Origin: Neoarius graeffei | Lineage: Eukaryota > Chordata > Actinopteri > Siluriformes > Ariidae | DNA: 64,000 nt | Direction of reading: 5' to 3' | Assembly (NCBI RefSeq): GCF_027579695.1 | Contig: NC_083589.1 | Location: 31,664,835-31,728,834 of the forward strand | Part shown: positions 1 through 12,133 of the stretch, one piece after another | Layout of the letters: each line of letters starts with the position of its first letter | Position numbering within the stretch: position 1 is the stretch's first letter | Made by a program: the position numbers and the translations under genes | The notes under the pieces: generated by a model | What the model was told of the DNA's origin: nothing | Database searches by the model: none | The model's input: the letters and a program-made list of their open reading frames with translations, nothing else

Positions 1-571
1 GTGTATCTGTGAACGTGGCTATAGCACAGAGCCACTTTTCATTTGGGAACAGTTTCTTCCCACTGTGTGTGTGTGTGTGTGTCATCGCTGTGACCTAGAG
101 AGACAAAGATCATTCCATTCCATGGGGGATATGAGAGGGGTCTCACTCTCTCTTTGTTCTCTTCCTCTCATCTCTTTTTTCCTCATTTCCTCCTCCTCTC
201 CTGGTCACATGCCAGTTCCTCACAAATCATCTATTTGTGTGGCATGAGCCATGACATTTGGAACATGTTTCTAATCGCTGATGTGATGGAGAATCCAACG
301 TAAAGGCACCCAGTTGACCGATGACATCTCTGTGTTTGTGTGTATGTGTGTGATAAATAAAGAGACAATCGAGATGAAATTTAGAAACTTCTTGACAAAT
401 GACAATCAGTTGCAGTCAGTGTCAGTGTAAGTTGTGTTGTGTTAATTGAAGTAATGAGAAATAAATAGGCTTGATTTCAAGTGTATACTTCTTCTAATAG
501 AAACCTACACTGGTACATGTTTAATTACGAAGCCTTAACACATAAATCTTCCAAAATTTACTTTATATTGG
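1..571. other. No gene seen
   Basis: Contains short TG-rich stretches (65-82, 330-352) and AT-rich single-copy-looking DNA. I see no convincing coding or RNA gene. Confidence 0.5.
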
Positions 572-1701
572 ATTGGAAGCAGAGCATTTTTTAAGGAATT
601 TTCCACTAGGAGACCAACTGGTCTGGGCAATACAATCACAGGCCCCAGAGTCCATGCGGCTGCACCGCTGCAGCATATTCTGTGATGCAAAATGGTTCAC
701 CAATCACCATACAGACAAACACACTACAGTGACTACACAGCTATCAAGAGCAATTACCAAGCACAAATATTATGTCAAAGACACTCAAAGTTACACAGTA
801 ATGACATCGGATTCTGACATCAGCCATCTCAGGCCCTGTTTACATTATTTCGAATCAGCGGATCATCAGATTAACGTTTTTAAAACGATTCGCGTACACA
901 CAGCAACGCCAATACACGATTCGCGTGCACACAGCAACGCCAATACACGGATACGCTAATCACATGACTAATTAGACGGCACGTCACGTGATCCCAGTGC
1001 ATATCGGGCATGCGCAAGTCACTCACCACTTGCAAGTGGAAGGATGGCAAGCGAACACCTTCTCCAGCAAATAAACACACCTGGCTGTGATGTTCATGTT
1101 CTCACTGAGTTTAAGCGCCTGAAGGAGGTTGAAATGTGTAAATAAACCTCAGTGCAGCTCAGCGCTTCCTCCTGCGCTCCAATTCACTCCGCCCTGAACA
1201 GCGAGTGCCCTCTGGAGGGTGCGCACTCCGGCCCTGCGTAGCTCACAGAGCGCGCGAGCAGTGATTTGGGACTGAGCTGCTGTGTGTGTGATCCCAACGC
1301 CAGCGAATCAGGAAGGTGGATGTCACAGTGACGTTGTCCAATGATGACGTCAGCTAGAGCTCAGCACAGCGTATCCGCGTATTCTCAATGTTTACACAGC
1401 ACCGGACCAGACACGAACTGGATTGAATACGTGGGCTCAGTAACCAAATTTTAGTTTTGTTTTTCTTAACCAACATGATCTTGTGTGTATATCTTATAAC
1501 ATAGATCTTTGTTTTCCTTGTTAAATGTATACTTACATGGTACTTGGTTAATTAATTGCAACTGATTGAGCCAAATGATAAGACATAACTTGGTTTAAAA
1601 TTTGGTGAAGCTGGTTTGGCATTGACTAGGAGACCAAATCTGGCCACTGGGAGACCATTTGGTCTCCCAGTAACTATGTTAAAAAATGCTCTGATTGGAA
1701 G
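572..1701. mobile_element. hAT-like non-autonomous DNA transposon with 8-bp target duplication
   Basis: Element 580-1693 starts CAGAGCATTTTTTAA and ends with its inverted complement TTAAAAAATGCTCTG. It is flanked on both sides by the perfect 8-bp repeat ATTGGAAG (572-579 and 1694-1701). A CAGAG-type terminus with an 8-bp duplication is the hAT signature. The subterminal parts also mirror each other around the motif GGAGACCA. The interior is GC-richer than its surroundings but shows no transposase, only short open stretches. Confidence 0.8.
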
Positions 1702-2340
1702 GTGAATAAATGTAATGTCTATCATGCTAGGACTAGATCGAGATCGAGTACTCGCAGTTGTGTGACATACAGTTATTAGTGGCTCATGAGCATAAAAACA
1801 TCTAAAGAATGAAAGACCTTATTTTCTCCTCCATCATTTTCTTCAGAGGATTCTGAAGTGTAAAGATAACAGATATCTTGAAGGACTCATTTTTAAAGCA
1901 ATCATCCAGCCATGAGCAACCAGTAGTATCATCGAATAGTGTCTAAATTCTGAGAGCCATACCTTCCAAATATAAAATATATAAATTATAAAAGCATTGC
2001 ATCTGTCAATTTTAAATATGTACAATATGGGGAAAATAAAAAGGGTACAAAATTAAGACCTAAAAGACCCCTGAACATTTCAGACACAGATACTGAGAGT
2101 GTATTCAGTAGAAAACATTCCTCTAACTCCGAATCAGTTGGTTCTCCTTTTCATGTCGTATTCAGAACAGGTAGAGTTACAAGAGTCTGAATAGAAAACT
2201 CAATTTGTTGCAGTAAAAGAGACACGATGCCATCAGATTAGTTGAATTAAACCTTTTCATAGCCACATCACATACTCTTAATCTGAACTGGTATCAGACA
2301 GCAACATTGCTCATCAAACACAAGGTACAATTAAAGCCGC
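1702..2340. other. No gene seen
   Basis: AT-rich sequence without a supported open frame, terminal repeats or recognisable repeat. Confidence 0.5.
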
Positions 2341-2830
2341 TAGCGGCCTTGACGGGCCCTCGCACGTGTGGTTCCGCAACCCAGGACATTCTGCCACCCG
2401 ACAAAACAGTCACATGTCATATATTCGTCGAATGTTCAAAGGTGATGCGCATGTTGCAAATGCCACAAATAAATCCCTTCACAATTCAACATCAGCAATA
2501 TCTTGGCATCATGTACATCAAGTTTGACATGAATCTAATCCATCTGGTATCCATAAATTTCTATCTCAAATATATGCAAGGCGCCAAACGTCTGTGGCTG
2601 AGAAGCGGTTACAATGACTGATGTGTGTATCAAATTTCATGAGTTTTCGTGTATGGGAAATGCCTCAAAAAAGGCCAAGTGTGGCAGAAAAATAAGAAGA
2701 AGGGGAATCGCACGTGTTGTTCTGCAACCCAGGACATTCCGCCACCCAACAAAACAGTCACATGTCATATATTCATCAAATGTTCAAAGGTGATGTGCAT
2801 GTTTTAAATGCCATGACCGCTTGACGGATG
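2341..2830. repeat. Diverged direct repeat pair of a high-copy fish repeat
   Basis: A segment of about 105 bp containing GCAACCCAGGACATTC and AACAGTCACATGTCATAT occurs at about 2357-2460 and again at about 2706-2815. Between them lies CCAAACGTCTGTGGCTGAG, which recurs near 4560. The unit therefore belongs to the same family as 3400-4760. Confidence 0.6.
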
Positions 2831-2853
2831 AGAGATAGACAGACAAAGTCAGT

Positions 2854-2854
<1 letters not shown>

Positions 2855-2887
<33 letters not shown>

Positions 2888-2991
2888 CTGTGGTGTAAAA
2901 ATGTACATTTGTATATGTACAAAACTATACGTGTCTCCTCCTTATCTCTATCTCACGCTGTAATCTTAAGTCATCTTAGCTTTTCTGTGTC

Positions 2992-3033
<42 letters not shown>

Positions 3034-3400
3034 ATGCAGCGTTTTCATATGTCTGCAACAAAATGCACAATGATGGCAGGTCACTATTATTGTGTGTGTG
3101 TCTGTTTGTCAGAGGGAGAGAGAGACAGAGAGAGTGTAAGTTTGTGTGTGAAAGAGAGAAAATGTGTTTATAGATGTTGCGTGTGCATGTGAGTGCATAC
3201 TTCTGAGAGTGTTTGTGTGTATGCATAAATATGCATATGACTGAGTGTGTGTATGAGTGTGCACAGAATTGTATATGTTACCCATTCTCATGTGAGTATT
3301 CATGTGTGTGTATATGATTGCAACTGTGTATGTGTATGAGTGTGTGCATGCATGCATGTGTGTGTGTGCTACATGTATGAGTGTGTGGCATGCATGTGAG
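2855..3400. repeat. (TG)n microsatellite cluster
   Basis: Uninterrupted TG runs at about 2855-2886 and 2997-3030 lie inside a longer TG/GA-rich, low-complexity region. Open frames here on both strands are artefacts of Cys-Val and Thr-His repeats. Confidence 0.9.
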
Positions 3401-4760
3401 TGTGTTGGTGGCGCTATGTCAGGCATGTCATAGATCAATCCGTCAAAGCATTGAAAGTTTTTGGCACATTTCCTGCTTGGCCAGATGGTGATATGGTGCT
3501 AGGCCTGTGAATTAGACATGTCAATATCATCAGAATCACGATATCCAATATTTCGTAAAGTTTCAGATCAATCCATCAATGAATTGAAATTTTTTGCCCA
3601 TTTCCTGCTTTGCCAGATGGTGGCGCTATGTAAGGCATCTGAATTACACGTGAATATCATCACAATCATAATACACAATATTTTGTAGAGTGTCAGATCA
3701 ATCAGTTAAGGCATTGCCAGTTTCTGGCACATTTCCTACTTGGTCAGGTGGTGGCGCTATAACAGGCAGGCCCATTGGGCGTCAGAATATCATAATAATC
3801 ATAATATCTATTGAAGTAAGAAGTGTCCAACCATACAGTCAATGCACTGTGGCTTTCTGACACGTTTCCTGTTTATGTGGCAAGATATTAAAATCATAAG
3901 GCCATTTCAACATATTACAAGATCTCAAAAATCCCCTCGCAATTTAATATCAGCGACATCTTGGCATCACATATAACAAATTTCACATGAATCTCATGAA
4001 CCGTTTAGGAGGAGCATGTTAAAATTCATCATGTGTCAAAACACACATATTCAAAACCCTATTCTTTCCTTGGCCAGTTGGTGGTGCTATACCAGATAGG
4101 CATATTGGGCATCTAGACATCATAATAATCACATTCTCTAATAACCTGAAAGGTTTCAGCCAAATCATTAAATGTATTTTGACTTCATGACACATTTCCT
4201 GTTTATGTGGCGAGTATTAAAATTCATAATATTGCCATTTCAACATATTACAACATATCAAAAATCCCTTCGCAATTCAACATCAGCAATATCTTGGCAT
4301 CATGTTTGCCAAGTTTGACAAGAATCTGATGAACCACCTAGGATGAGTATGTTAAAAATGACCATATGTCCAAACGCATATAAGCCCAATTACCTCACTT
4401 CCTGTTGGGCGTGGCTAATGCAATGTATATACGAAAGTTATTCGTCTTGGGATGAACTACAGACATACCGAATTTGGTATGCGTAGCTGAAACTATATGC
4501 CAATCCAAGGACTCCATGACATTAGGGGGCGCTATAAAGTCCCTGGGCCATGCCCGGGGCCAAACGTCTATGGCTGAGAAGCGGTTACAATGACTGATGT
4601 GTGTATCAAATTTCATGAGTTTTCGTGCATGGGAAATGCCTCAAAAAAAGCCAAGCGCGACAGAAAAAAATAAAATAATAATAATAATAACAATAATAAT
4701 AATAATAATCCTTCGAAAAACAATAGAGTCTTCGCACGGAACGGTGCTCGGGCCCTAATA
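3400..4760. repeat. High-copy teleost interspersed repeat built of diverged internal units
   Basis: The units repeat the phrases CAGATGGTGGCGCTATG, TTTCCTG, and a run of ATCAGCAATATCTTGGCATC (also near 2490). It ends in an AATAAT microsatellite and the phrase GGTGCTCGGGCCCTAATAA, an end I recall from many fish genomes. Unclassified; no coding capacity. Confidence 0.6.
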
Positions 4761-4792
4761 AAGCAAATGAAATCTATCAAATATTACATCAC

Positions 4793-4965
4793 AAGCATTT
4801 AGCAGACCCTCTTATCCAGAGCAACATATAGCATACCCAGAGCAGCTTGGGGAGCAGTGGGGGGTTAGGTGCCTTTCTCAAGGGAACTTCAACCATTCCT
4901 GCTGGTCCAGGGAATCAAACCGGTGACCTTTTGGTCCAAAAGCTGCTTCTCTAACCTTGAAGCTG
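4793..4965. repeat. Old SINE-like fragment
   Basis: Contains AGCAGACCCTCTTATCCAG, the GGGGGTTAGGTGCCTTTCTC segment, and GTGACCTTTTGGTCCAAAAG. Together these are typical of a widespread fish SINE body read in reverse. Ends are not resolved. 4966-5350 holds nothing further beyond homopolymer runs. Confidence 0.55.
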
Positions 4966-5358
4966 TGACTCCCCCGATAGTAACTTTTACAAGTTATGTC
5001 ATCAGGATATATTGGTAGGTAAGTTCTGAAGAAAAAAAAATCTACCTCAGCAAAATTCACCCACTGAGACTTTTTTTTTTGCGTGTTTTCTATTATATTT
5101 GACATTATGACAATGAGCTGGCAGGCAAACTCAAAAGGTCATGTGACTGCACCTGTGTTCCTTCCCATTTTCAAAACAGAAAACAATAAACACAAGCTAA
5201 ATAGAACCAACAAACAACTGAAATAATCAAAGCACATGTTTTAATGAAGCGTTGAGCTTGGACAAGATGGGTTTTGTTGTTTGTTTGTTTGTTTTTTAAA
5301 TATTCCAATCAATGGGCCAGATAGCTACATATTTACAAAGGGGTTTTGATTAATTTGT

Positions 5359-5365
5359 TGGTCAG

Positions 5366-5396
<31 letters not shown>

Positions 5397-5793
5397 GTTA
5401 ATATCCATAATATCTGTTTCATCTCTCTCTCTCTCTCTCTACCTATCTATGTATCTGTCTCTGTTAATATCTAACTTCACCTATAAATTTCATCTCTCTC
5501 TCTCTCTCTCTCTCGATCGATGTTAATATCTAACTTCACTCATCTAATTCATATCTCTCTCTCTCTCGATGTTAATATCTAACTTCATTCATCTAATTCA
5601 TCTCTCTCTCTCTCTCTCTCTATGTTAATATCTAACTTCATCCATCTAATTCATCTCTCTCTCTCTCTATGTTAATATCTAACTTCATCCATCTAATTCA
5701 TCTCTCTCTCTCTATGTTAATATCTAACTTCATCCATCTAATTCATCTCTCTCTCTCTCTCTCGATGTTAATATCTAACTTCATCCATCTAAT

Positions 5794-5830
<37 letters not shown>

Positions 5831-5859
5831 TTAATATCTAACTTCACCCATCTAATTCA

Positions 5860-5895
<36 letters not shown>

Positions 5896-5921
5896 TTAAT
5901 ATCTAACTTCACCCATCTAAT

Positions 5922-5962
<41 letters not shown>

Positions 5963-6056
5963 TTAATATCTAACTTCACCCATCCAATTCACCTCTCTCT
6001 CTCTCTCTGGATGTCAATATCTAACTTCACCCATCTATTTAATCTCTCTCTGTTAA

Positions 6057-6121
<65 letters not shown>

Positions 6122-6122
6122 G
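5359..6122 (+). repeat. CT-rich minisatellite bounded by (CTAT)n microsatellites
   Basis: About a dozen copies of a unit made of ATGTTAATATCTAACTTCA, then CATCTAATTCAT, then a CT run of varying length. They are flanked by CTAT repeats at 5359-5396 and 6055-6121. The CT run expands from about 10 to over 25 bases between units, so each unit is itself a microsatellite. The repetitive frame MLISNFIHLIHLSLS is not a gene. Confidence 0.92.
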
Positions 6123-6291
6123 TGCAATATCACCATGGAATGGCTTATAAATTTGACATCATTTAATCTCTTATCAGAGCTAAAATTTGTGTATTCCTAC
6201 ATTTTCTTTTTCCTTGAGTGCAGCTGTTACATCTTTATGTATTTTACTGTATGAAGTCAAATTCGCAACATTTCTTAAGACAACTCCTTGT

Positions 6292-6662
6292 CTCTCATCT
6301 CTCATTATCTCTAGCCGCTTTATCCTGTTCTACAGGGTTGCAGGCAAGCTGGAGCCTATCCCAGCTGACTACGGGCGAAAGGCGGGGCACACCCTGGACA
6401 AGTCGCCAGGTCATCACAGGGCTGACACATAGACACAGACAACCATTCACACTCACATCTACGGTCAATTTAGAGTCACCAGTTAGCCTAACCTGCATGT
6501 CTTTGGACTGTGGGGGAAACCGGAGCACCCGGAGGAAACCCACGCGGACATGGGGAGGACATGCAAACTCCGCACAGAAAGGCCCTCGCTGGCCACGGAG
6601 CTCGAACCCGGACCTTCTTGCTGTGAGGCGACAGCGCTAACCACTACACCACCGTGCCGCCC
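6292..6662 (-). mobile_element. tRNA-derived SINE (Mermaid/HE1-like), full length
   Basis: The reverse-oriented head ends CCACTACACCACCGTGCCGC at the right, and the CTCATCTC tail is at the left. It is flanked by a perfect 12-bp duplication ACAACTCCTTGT (6280-6291 and 6663-6674). The head resembles a tRNA A/B-box promoter (GTGGTGTAGTGGTTAGCG and GGTTCGAGCCC in forward copies). Confidence 0.85.
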
Positions 6663-6674
6663 ACAACTCCTTGT

Positions 6675-7425
6675 GTAATACATTATTTTTTGGGTCTGTT
6701 CCACATGCCAGAACTCATGATGCAGATTGTTTTGTATGTATGTGTATGATCACATGTACATGTGCAGAGGTGGATAAATGCTTGAGACATGACATGCTTT
6801 TCAACACAGCTCCTGCACGCCACTCGCTAATGTGTCCAGAGGACACTGTTGACTGCAGGTTTCATGTGTTTCCCACAAGATTTATAAGCAATAGGAGATA
6901 ATTAGTAGCACAACAGTCTTGAATTTACGGCAAAAAGTATTTTAGTTAGCATTAACCAAAAACAAAGGTTTATGCATCCATGATTATATACGATTTGCTC
7001 AGGAGCGTTTATTTAAAAGGGGGAAAGTTAGATAAGAAAAGGAAAAAGGGTTTAATGTTCTGTTTAATTACAGACGTCTCCCAGTTCCTCTAAACTAGCA
7101 TGCTATCATATGAAACAAACATGAGAACAGTTTAAAGTTCAAGGTTTAAGATGCCTTGATCTATTTTCTTTCCTTACGTGGACGTGCGTAACACCTATTG
7201 TCACACAATTAGCCAAGGGTAAAACAAGGAGCGGATTTTATGACAGGAATGCATTTGTCAGCTGTAGTCAACATAAAGATGCATAAAATGATTTGCTCTG
7301 AGATTTACAAATAAATTTGTTCCATAAAGCCAAGTTTGAACTTTGCATTTAAAATCTGCGGGGCATGAGGACTCAGTGAATGGTTTGATTAGAAAAAAAA
7401 TTATGCCAATCATCATATGCTATGA
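6675..7425. other. No gene seen
   Basis: AT-rich, without a supported coding frame, repeat or RNA gene. Confidence 0.5.
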
Positions 7426-7493
7426 ATTTCACAATCACCAGTGTCCTCCAACACCATTATGGAAGTGTTGGAGGACACTGGTGATTGTGAAAT
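7426..7493. repeat. Perfect 29-bp hairpin
   Basis: Arm 7426-7454 (ending CAGTGTCCTCCAACAC) is the exact reverse complement of 7465-7493, with a 10-base loop. It lies at the 5' edge of the L2-like LINE and may mark a 5' inversion formed at insertion. Confidence 0.9.
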
Positions 7494-7499
7494 GGAAGA

Positions 7500-10072
7500 A
7501 CCCTGTGCCTGCAGCAAGGCTGCAGACACAGCACCCTGAGGCATTTATGATCATTTCTGGGGACTTTAATCATGCTACTTTGGACTCTACTTTGGCTGCT
7601 TTTTACCAGGCTGTGGATTGTCCAACAAGGAACAACAGGACAATTGACTTGCTGTATGCTAATGTGAGGGATGCATACAGAGCCACACCCCTCCCCCCAC
7701 TAGGGAAGTCTGACCACAACCTGGTTTGTCTACAGCCAAAGTACACCCCCCTGGTCCAAAGGCAGCCTGCAACAACTAGCTCCATCAAGAGGTGGTCCCC
7801 TGAAATGGAAGATGCCCTCAGAGACTGCTATGACATCACGGACTGGGATGTGCTGCTTAGCCCACACTGTGAGGACATAGAGGGGCTGACACACTGTCTG
7901 ACAGATTACCTCAACTTCTGTGCAGACGTGGTCTCCCCCGCTAAGACTGTACGGTGTTACCCTAATAACAAGCCATGGGTAACACAGGAAGTCAAAGCTG
8001 TCCTCAACAGGAAGAAGGCCGCCTTCAGGAGCAAGGATAGGGAGGCGATGAAAGCAGCACAGCAGGAGGTGAAACGCTGCGTGAGGGAAGCTAAGGACAG
8101 CTACAGGAGAAAGGTGGAGCAGAAGCTGAAGGAGAACAGCATGAGGGAGGTCTGAGAAGGTGTGAAAACCATCACAGGCCACAATACAAAGACCAGAGTC
8201 ACTGAGGGGACAGTGGAGAGGGCGAACAAGCTGAATGACTTCTTCAATCGGTTCAACCAGCCCATGTCCCCCCCACCCTCTCCCTCACTGCAGCCATCTC
8301 TCCTTCTTCCCTCAACACACCTCCCCCCAGTCATCACAGCAGCCCCCTCCTCCCCCACCTCAACACAGACTCTATGCATTACTGCAGACCAGGTCAAAGG
8401 TCAACTGAGGAAGCTTCACCCCAGGAAAGCAGCAGGCCCAGACAAGGTGTGTCCACGACTACTGAAGACCTGTGCTGCTGAACTGGGTGAACCACTCCAA
8501 CACATCTTCAACATCAGCCTGCAGCTGGGGAGAGTGCCAATCCTCTGGAAGACATCATGTATCGTTCCAGTTCCCAAAAAGAATCGGCTCAGCAAGCTGA
8601 ACGACTTCCGACCGGTGGCGCACACTTCACATCTGATGAAGACGTTGGAGCGGCACTTCCTCAGCCTCCTCAGACCCCAGGACTGTCTGCAGTTTGCATA
8701 CCGGGCAGGTGTTGGTGTGGAAGATGCCATCCTCTACCTGCTACACTGAGCCCACTCACATCTGGATAAGGGAAATGGCACAGTGAGGATCCTCTTCTTG
8801 GACTTCTCGAGTGCCTTCAACACCATCCAGCCCCTACTGCTTCAGGACAAAATGAACAGCATGCAAGTGGACCCCTGCCTGGTGACCTGGATCTCCAGCT
8901 ACCTCACTGACAGGCCACAGTACATCAGGCTGAAGGACATCACGTCTGACACTGTAATTAGCAGCACTGGAGCACCCCAGGGCACGGTGCTGGCCCCTCT
9001 GCTCTTCACCCTGTACACCGCAGACTTCTGCTACAACTCGGAGCTGTGTCACATTCAGAAGTTTGCCGATGACAGCCATCGTTGGGTGTATCAGTGATGA
9101 CAGAGAGGAGGAGTATAGGAGCCTGGTGAGGGACTTTGCTGTGTGGTGCAACAGGAACCATCTGCAGCTCAACACCTCGAAGACCAAGGAGCTGGTCATT
9201 GACTTTGGGAGGTCCAGACCAAGGTCATGACCAGTTCTGATCGAGGGAGTCGAGGTGGAGGCTGTGGATTCCTACAAGTACCTTGGGCTGTGGCTGGACA
9301 GCAAGCTGGACTGGACTTGTGACACCAATCACTTATACAGGAAGGGACAGAGTAAGCTATACTTCCTTAGGAGGCTGTGGTCCTTTAACATCTGCAGGAA
9401 ACTCCTGTGGATGTTCTATCAGTCCGTGGTTGCCAGTGTCCTGTTTTACACCGTGGTGTGCTGGGGGGGCAGCACATCCAAAAAGGACACATCCAGGCTG
9501 GACAAACTGATCAGGCGGGCTGGCTCTGTGGTCGGCATGAAGCTGAACTCTCTGGTGACAGTGGCAGAGAAGAGGTCTATGGACAAACTATTGAACATCA
9601 TGGACGATGCCAGTCACCCTCTGCACACCGTCATCAGCAACCAGAGGAGCCTGTTCAGTGACAGAATGCTCCTTCCCAAGTGCAGGACGAACAGACTCAA
9701 AAACTCCTTTGTCCCTCACGCCATCAGACTGTACAACTCCTCTCTGGGGGGGAGGAGGGGTAACAGGAGGACAGAGGAGCCTAGCCTAACAATAAGCAAT
9801 ACCAGACAATGTGCAATATAATATGCAATATCTTTCCTGCTTCCCCCCCACACACACTTGCCCTAACCCCACTTCTCCCCCTTTCCCCACCCTCTCTTCC
9901 CCATATCTTATTCTTTTATTTGTATATGTAAATACTTAATTTATTTTAATTTATCTAGAAGTTTTTCTCTATTTCTTTTCTCTGTTTATCTGTAATGATG
10001 CTGCTGGAATCTTAATTTCCCTGAGGGAACCCTCCCAAAGGGATCAATAAAGTTTTATCTAATCTAACATCC
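7500..10072 (+). pseudogene. L2-type LINE ORF2 (endonuclease C-terminus, reverse transcriptase, C-terminal domain), broken
   Basis: The 5'-truncated copy begins inside the AP endonuclease (MIISGDFNHA, later GKSDHNLVCL). It continues through a linker to the reverse transcriptase, with LHPRKAAGPDKV, ILFLDFSSAFNTIQP, GAPQGTVLAPLLF and the catalytic KFADDS. The C-terminal KYLGLWLDSKLDW and WGGSTSKKD region follows. In-frame TGA stops occur at 8153 and 8747, both in contexts where CGA is expected (CpG decay). A frameshift lies near 9076, and another stop near 9227. The 3' end has an AATAAAG-containing tail followed by TCTAATCTAA repeats, as in L2/CR1-group elements. L2 rather than Rex1 is an inference from the tail and motifs. 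Confidence 0.85.
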
Positions 10073-10079
10073 ACTCAGG

Positions 10080-10441
10080 GGCGGCGCGGTGGTGTAGTGG
10101 TTAGCGCTGTTGCCTCACAGCAAGAAGGTCCGAGTTCGAGCCCCGTGGCCGGCGAGGGCCTTTCTGTGCGGAGTTTGCATGTTCTCCCCGTGTCCGCGTG
10201 GGTTTCCTCCGGGTGCTCCGGTTTCCCCCACAGTCCAAAGACATGCAGGTTAGGTTAACTGGTGACTCTAAATTGAGTGTGAATGGTTGTCTGTGTCTAT
10301 GTGTCAGCCCTGTGATGACCTGGCGACTTGTCCAGGGTGTACCCCGCCTTTCGCCCGTAGTCAGCTGGGATAGGCTCCAGCTTGCCTGTGACCCTGTAGA
10401 ACAGGATAAAGCAGCTAGAGATAATGAGATGAGATGAGATC
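10080..10441 (+). mobile_element. tRNA-derived SINE, forward, full length
   Basis: Head GGCGGCGCGGTGGTGTAGTG, body with CCGGTTTCCCCCACAG and CTGGGATAGGCTCCAGC, and an ATGAG-repeat tail (GATGAGATGAGATGAG). It inserted directly after the L2 LINE tail. Confidence 0.85.
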
Positions 10442-10797
10442 TCAATGAACACAAACAATTTCCAAAATGTTGAAAAGACAAAGTTTAATATAACATCTGT
10501 TTAACTTATAACGGGAAAGTAAGGTTAATAATATAAACTTAGATTACGTATTTTTCAGTTTTACTCAAATTAGGGTGGTGCAAAAATGAGTACACCCCAC
10601 AACAAAAACTACTACATCTAGTACTTTGTATGGCCTCCATGATTTTTAATGACAGCACCAAGTCTTCTAGGCATGGAATGAACAAGTTGGCGACATTTTG
10701 CAACATCGATCTTTTTCCATTCTTCAACAATGACCTCTTTTAGTGACTGGATGCTGGATGGAGAGTGATGCTCAACTTGCCTCTTCCAATGAACACA
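10442..10797 (-). pseudogene. Tc1-like transposase C-terminal remnant
   Basis: On the minus strand, the frame beginning near 10797 reads LKEVIVEEWKKIDVAKC then LVHSMPRRLGAVIKNHGGHT. This is the standard C-terminus of Tc1 transposases. The end near 10570 (GGTGCAAAAATGAGTACACC) looks like the family's terminal region. The catalytic residues are lost. Confidence 0.7.
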
Positions 10798-10869
10798 CAC
10801 ATATACCCAGAGCAGTGGGCAGCTATGCTACAGCACCCAGGAAGCACTTGAGTCCAACCTCAGGCCATG

Positions 10870-11020
10870 GCCCATGTTAACCTAACCTGCATGTCTTTGG
10901 GGGAAACTGGAGAATATGTAAACTCCACACAGAAAGATCCCCCATTGGCCCCTGGGTTTGAACCCAGAACCTTCTTGCTTTAAGGCAACAGTGCTAACCA
11001 CTACACCACCGTACCGCCTA
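10870..11020 (-). mobile_element. Truncated, diverged tRNA-derived SINE
   Basis: Matches the SINE head half only (AACCTAACCTGCATGTCTTT to CCACTACACCACCGTACCGC), with a large internal deletion. Confidence 0.7.
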
Positions 11021-11090
11021 GTACTACTTGCCCGGTAGTACTAGTTTATAGATAGCTTCAAAGTACACTTTGATGGTCTCGGTTTTATTT

Positions 11091-11461
11091 CATCTCTCAT
11101 CTCATTATCTCTAGCCGCTTTATCCTTCTGCAGGGTCGCAGGCAAGCTGGAGCCTATCCCAGCTGACTACGGGTGAAAGGCGGGGTACACCCTGGACAAG
11201 TCGCCAGGTCATCACAGGGCTGACACATAGACACAGACAACCATTCACACTCACATTCACACCTACGGTCAATTTAGAGTCACCAGTTAACCTAACCTGC
11301 ATGTCTTTGGACTGTGGGGGAAACCGGAGCACCCGGAGGAAACCCACGCGGAGAACATGCAAACTCCACACAGAAAGGTCCTCGCCGGCCCCGGGGCTCG
11401 AACCCAGGACCTTCTTGCTGTGAGGCGACAGCGCTAACCACTACACCACCATGCGCCCCTT
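11091..11461 (-). mobile_element. tRNA-derived SINE, full length
   Basis: Flanked by the perfect 10-bp duplication GGTTTTATTT (11081-11090 and 11462-11471). Tail CTCATCTCATTATCTC on the left, head on the right. Confidence 0.85.
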
Positions 11462-11471
11462 GGTTTTATTT

Positions 11472-12124
11472 ATTTAAAATATTTAGCCCTGTTTCAATTT
11501 TGCATTTCTTAGACCCCTCCTTCACTTTACTACCTCTCTTTGAAATGGTTAGCCTTTTTAAAATCTTTTGCACTGCAAAAATGATATCTTAAGTTAGAAT
11601 ATTTTGAATATAGTTGAAACGATCTAGCATTTCCTATTAGAAGAATACAAGACACCAACTCTGAGATTATTAAAACTAGTTCTAGATTGTAACCAACTTA
11701 TTCCAAAATGTCTTGTCAAGTAAAATTTTCTGTCCATGCAGCAAGATAATTTCATTAGCATTAAGGAATTTTCCCCTTAAATTCAGTTTTCAGTTTTTTG
11801 CAGTGTTCCTGCTGGTTCACATTTCAAGAACACTTAGTCTTTTATTTAAGTGCAGTCTGAAGTATGATTATTTATTAGGAAAACTATGGGGAAATTACTT
11901 CAACTTATTCATGGATATTTTTGCCTACCAGCCCACCAACATCTCAGGATGTTTACTCAGAGATGCCATTGTGGCTACAGGTAGCATTCCTCATCGATCT
12001 CAGCTGTATTTATTTATAGTGTGGGGAAAAAGATACAAGTATTCCCTGGAAAATGGCAAAGCTCTCTCATTAAATGTTCTCTATACAGCTTATATTTATT
12101 ACCCTGAAATACTCCATAGTGAAA
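11472..12124. other. No gene seen
   Basis: AT-rich with a long frame at 11713-12159 that has no recognisable domain and runs into the neighbouring SINE; not supported as a gene. Confidence 0.45.
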
Positions 12125-12133
12125 CTGGTAGAA

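Noticed and set aside
880..1400. CpG-rich stretch as promoter of a host gene
   Set aside because: It lies wholly inside a hAT-like element with clear ends, and no gene starts nearby.
2828..3438. Cys-Val and Thr-His repeat proteins
   Set aside because: Translations of TG/CA microsatellites.
5400..6060. Regularly spaced repeats resembling a CRISPR array
   Set aside because: The spacers are CT runs, not unique sequence, and the genome is eukaryotic; it is a minisatellite.
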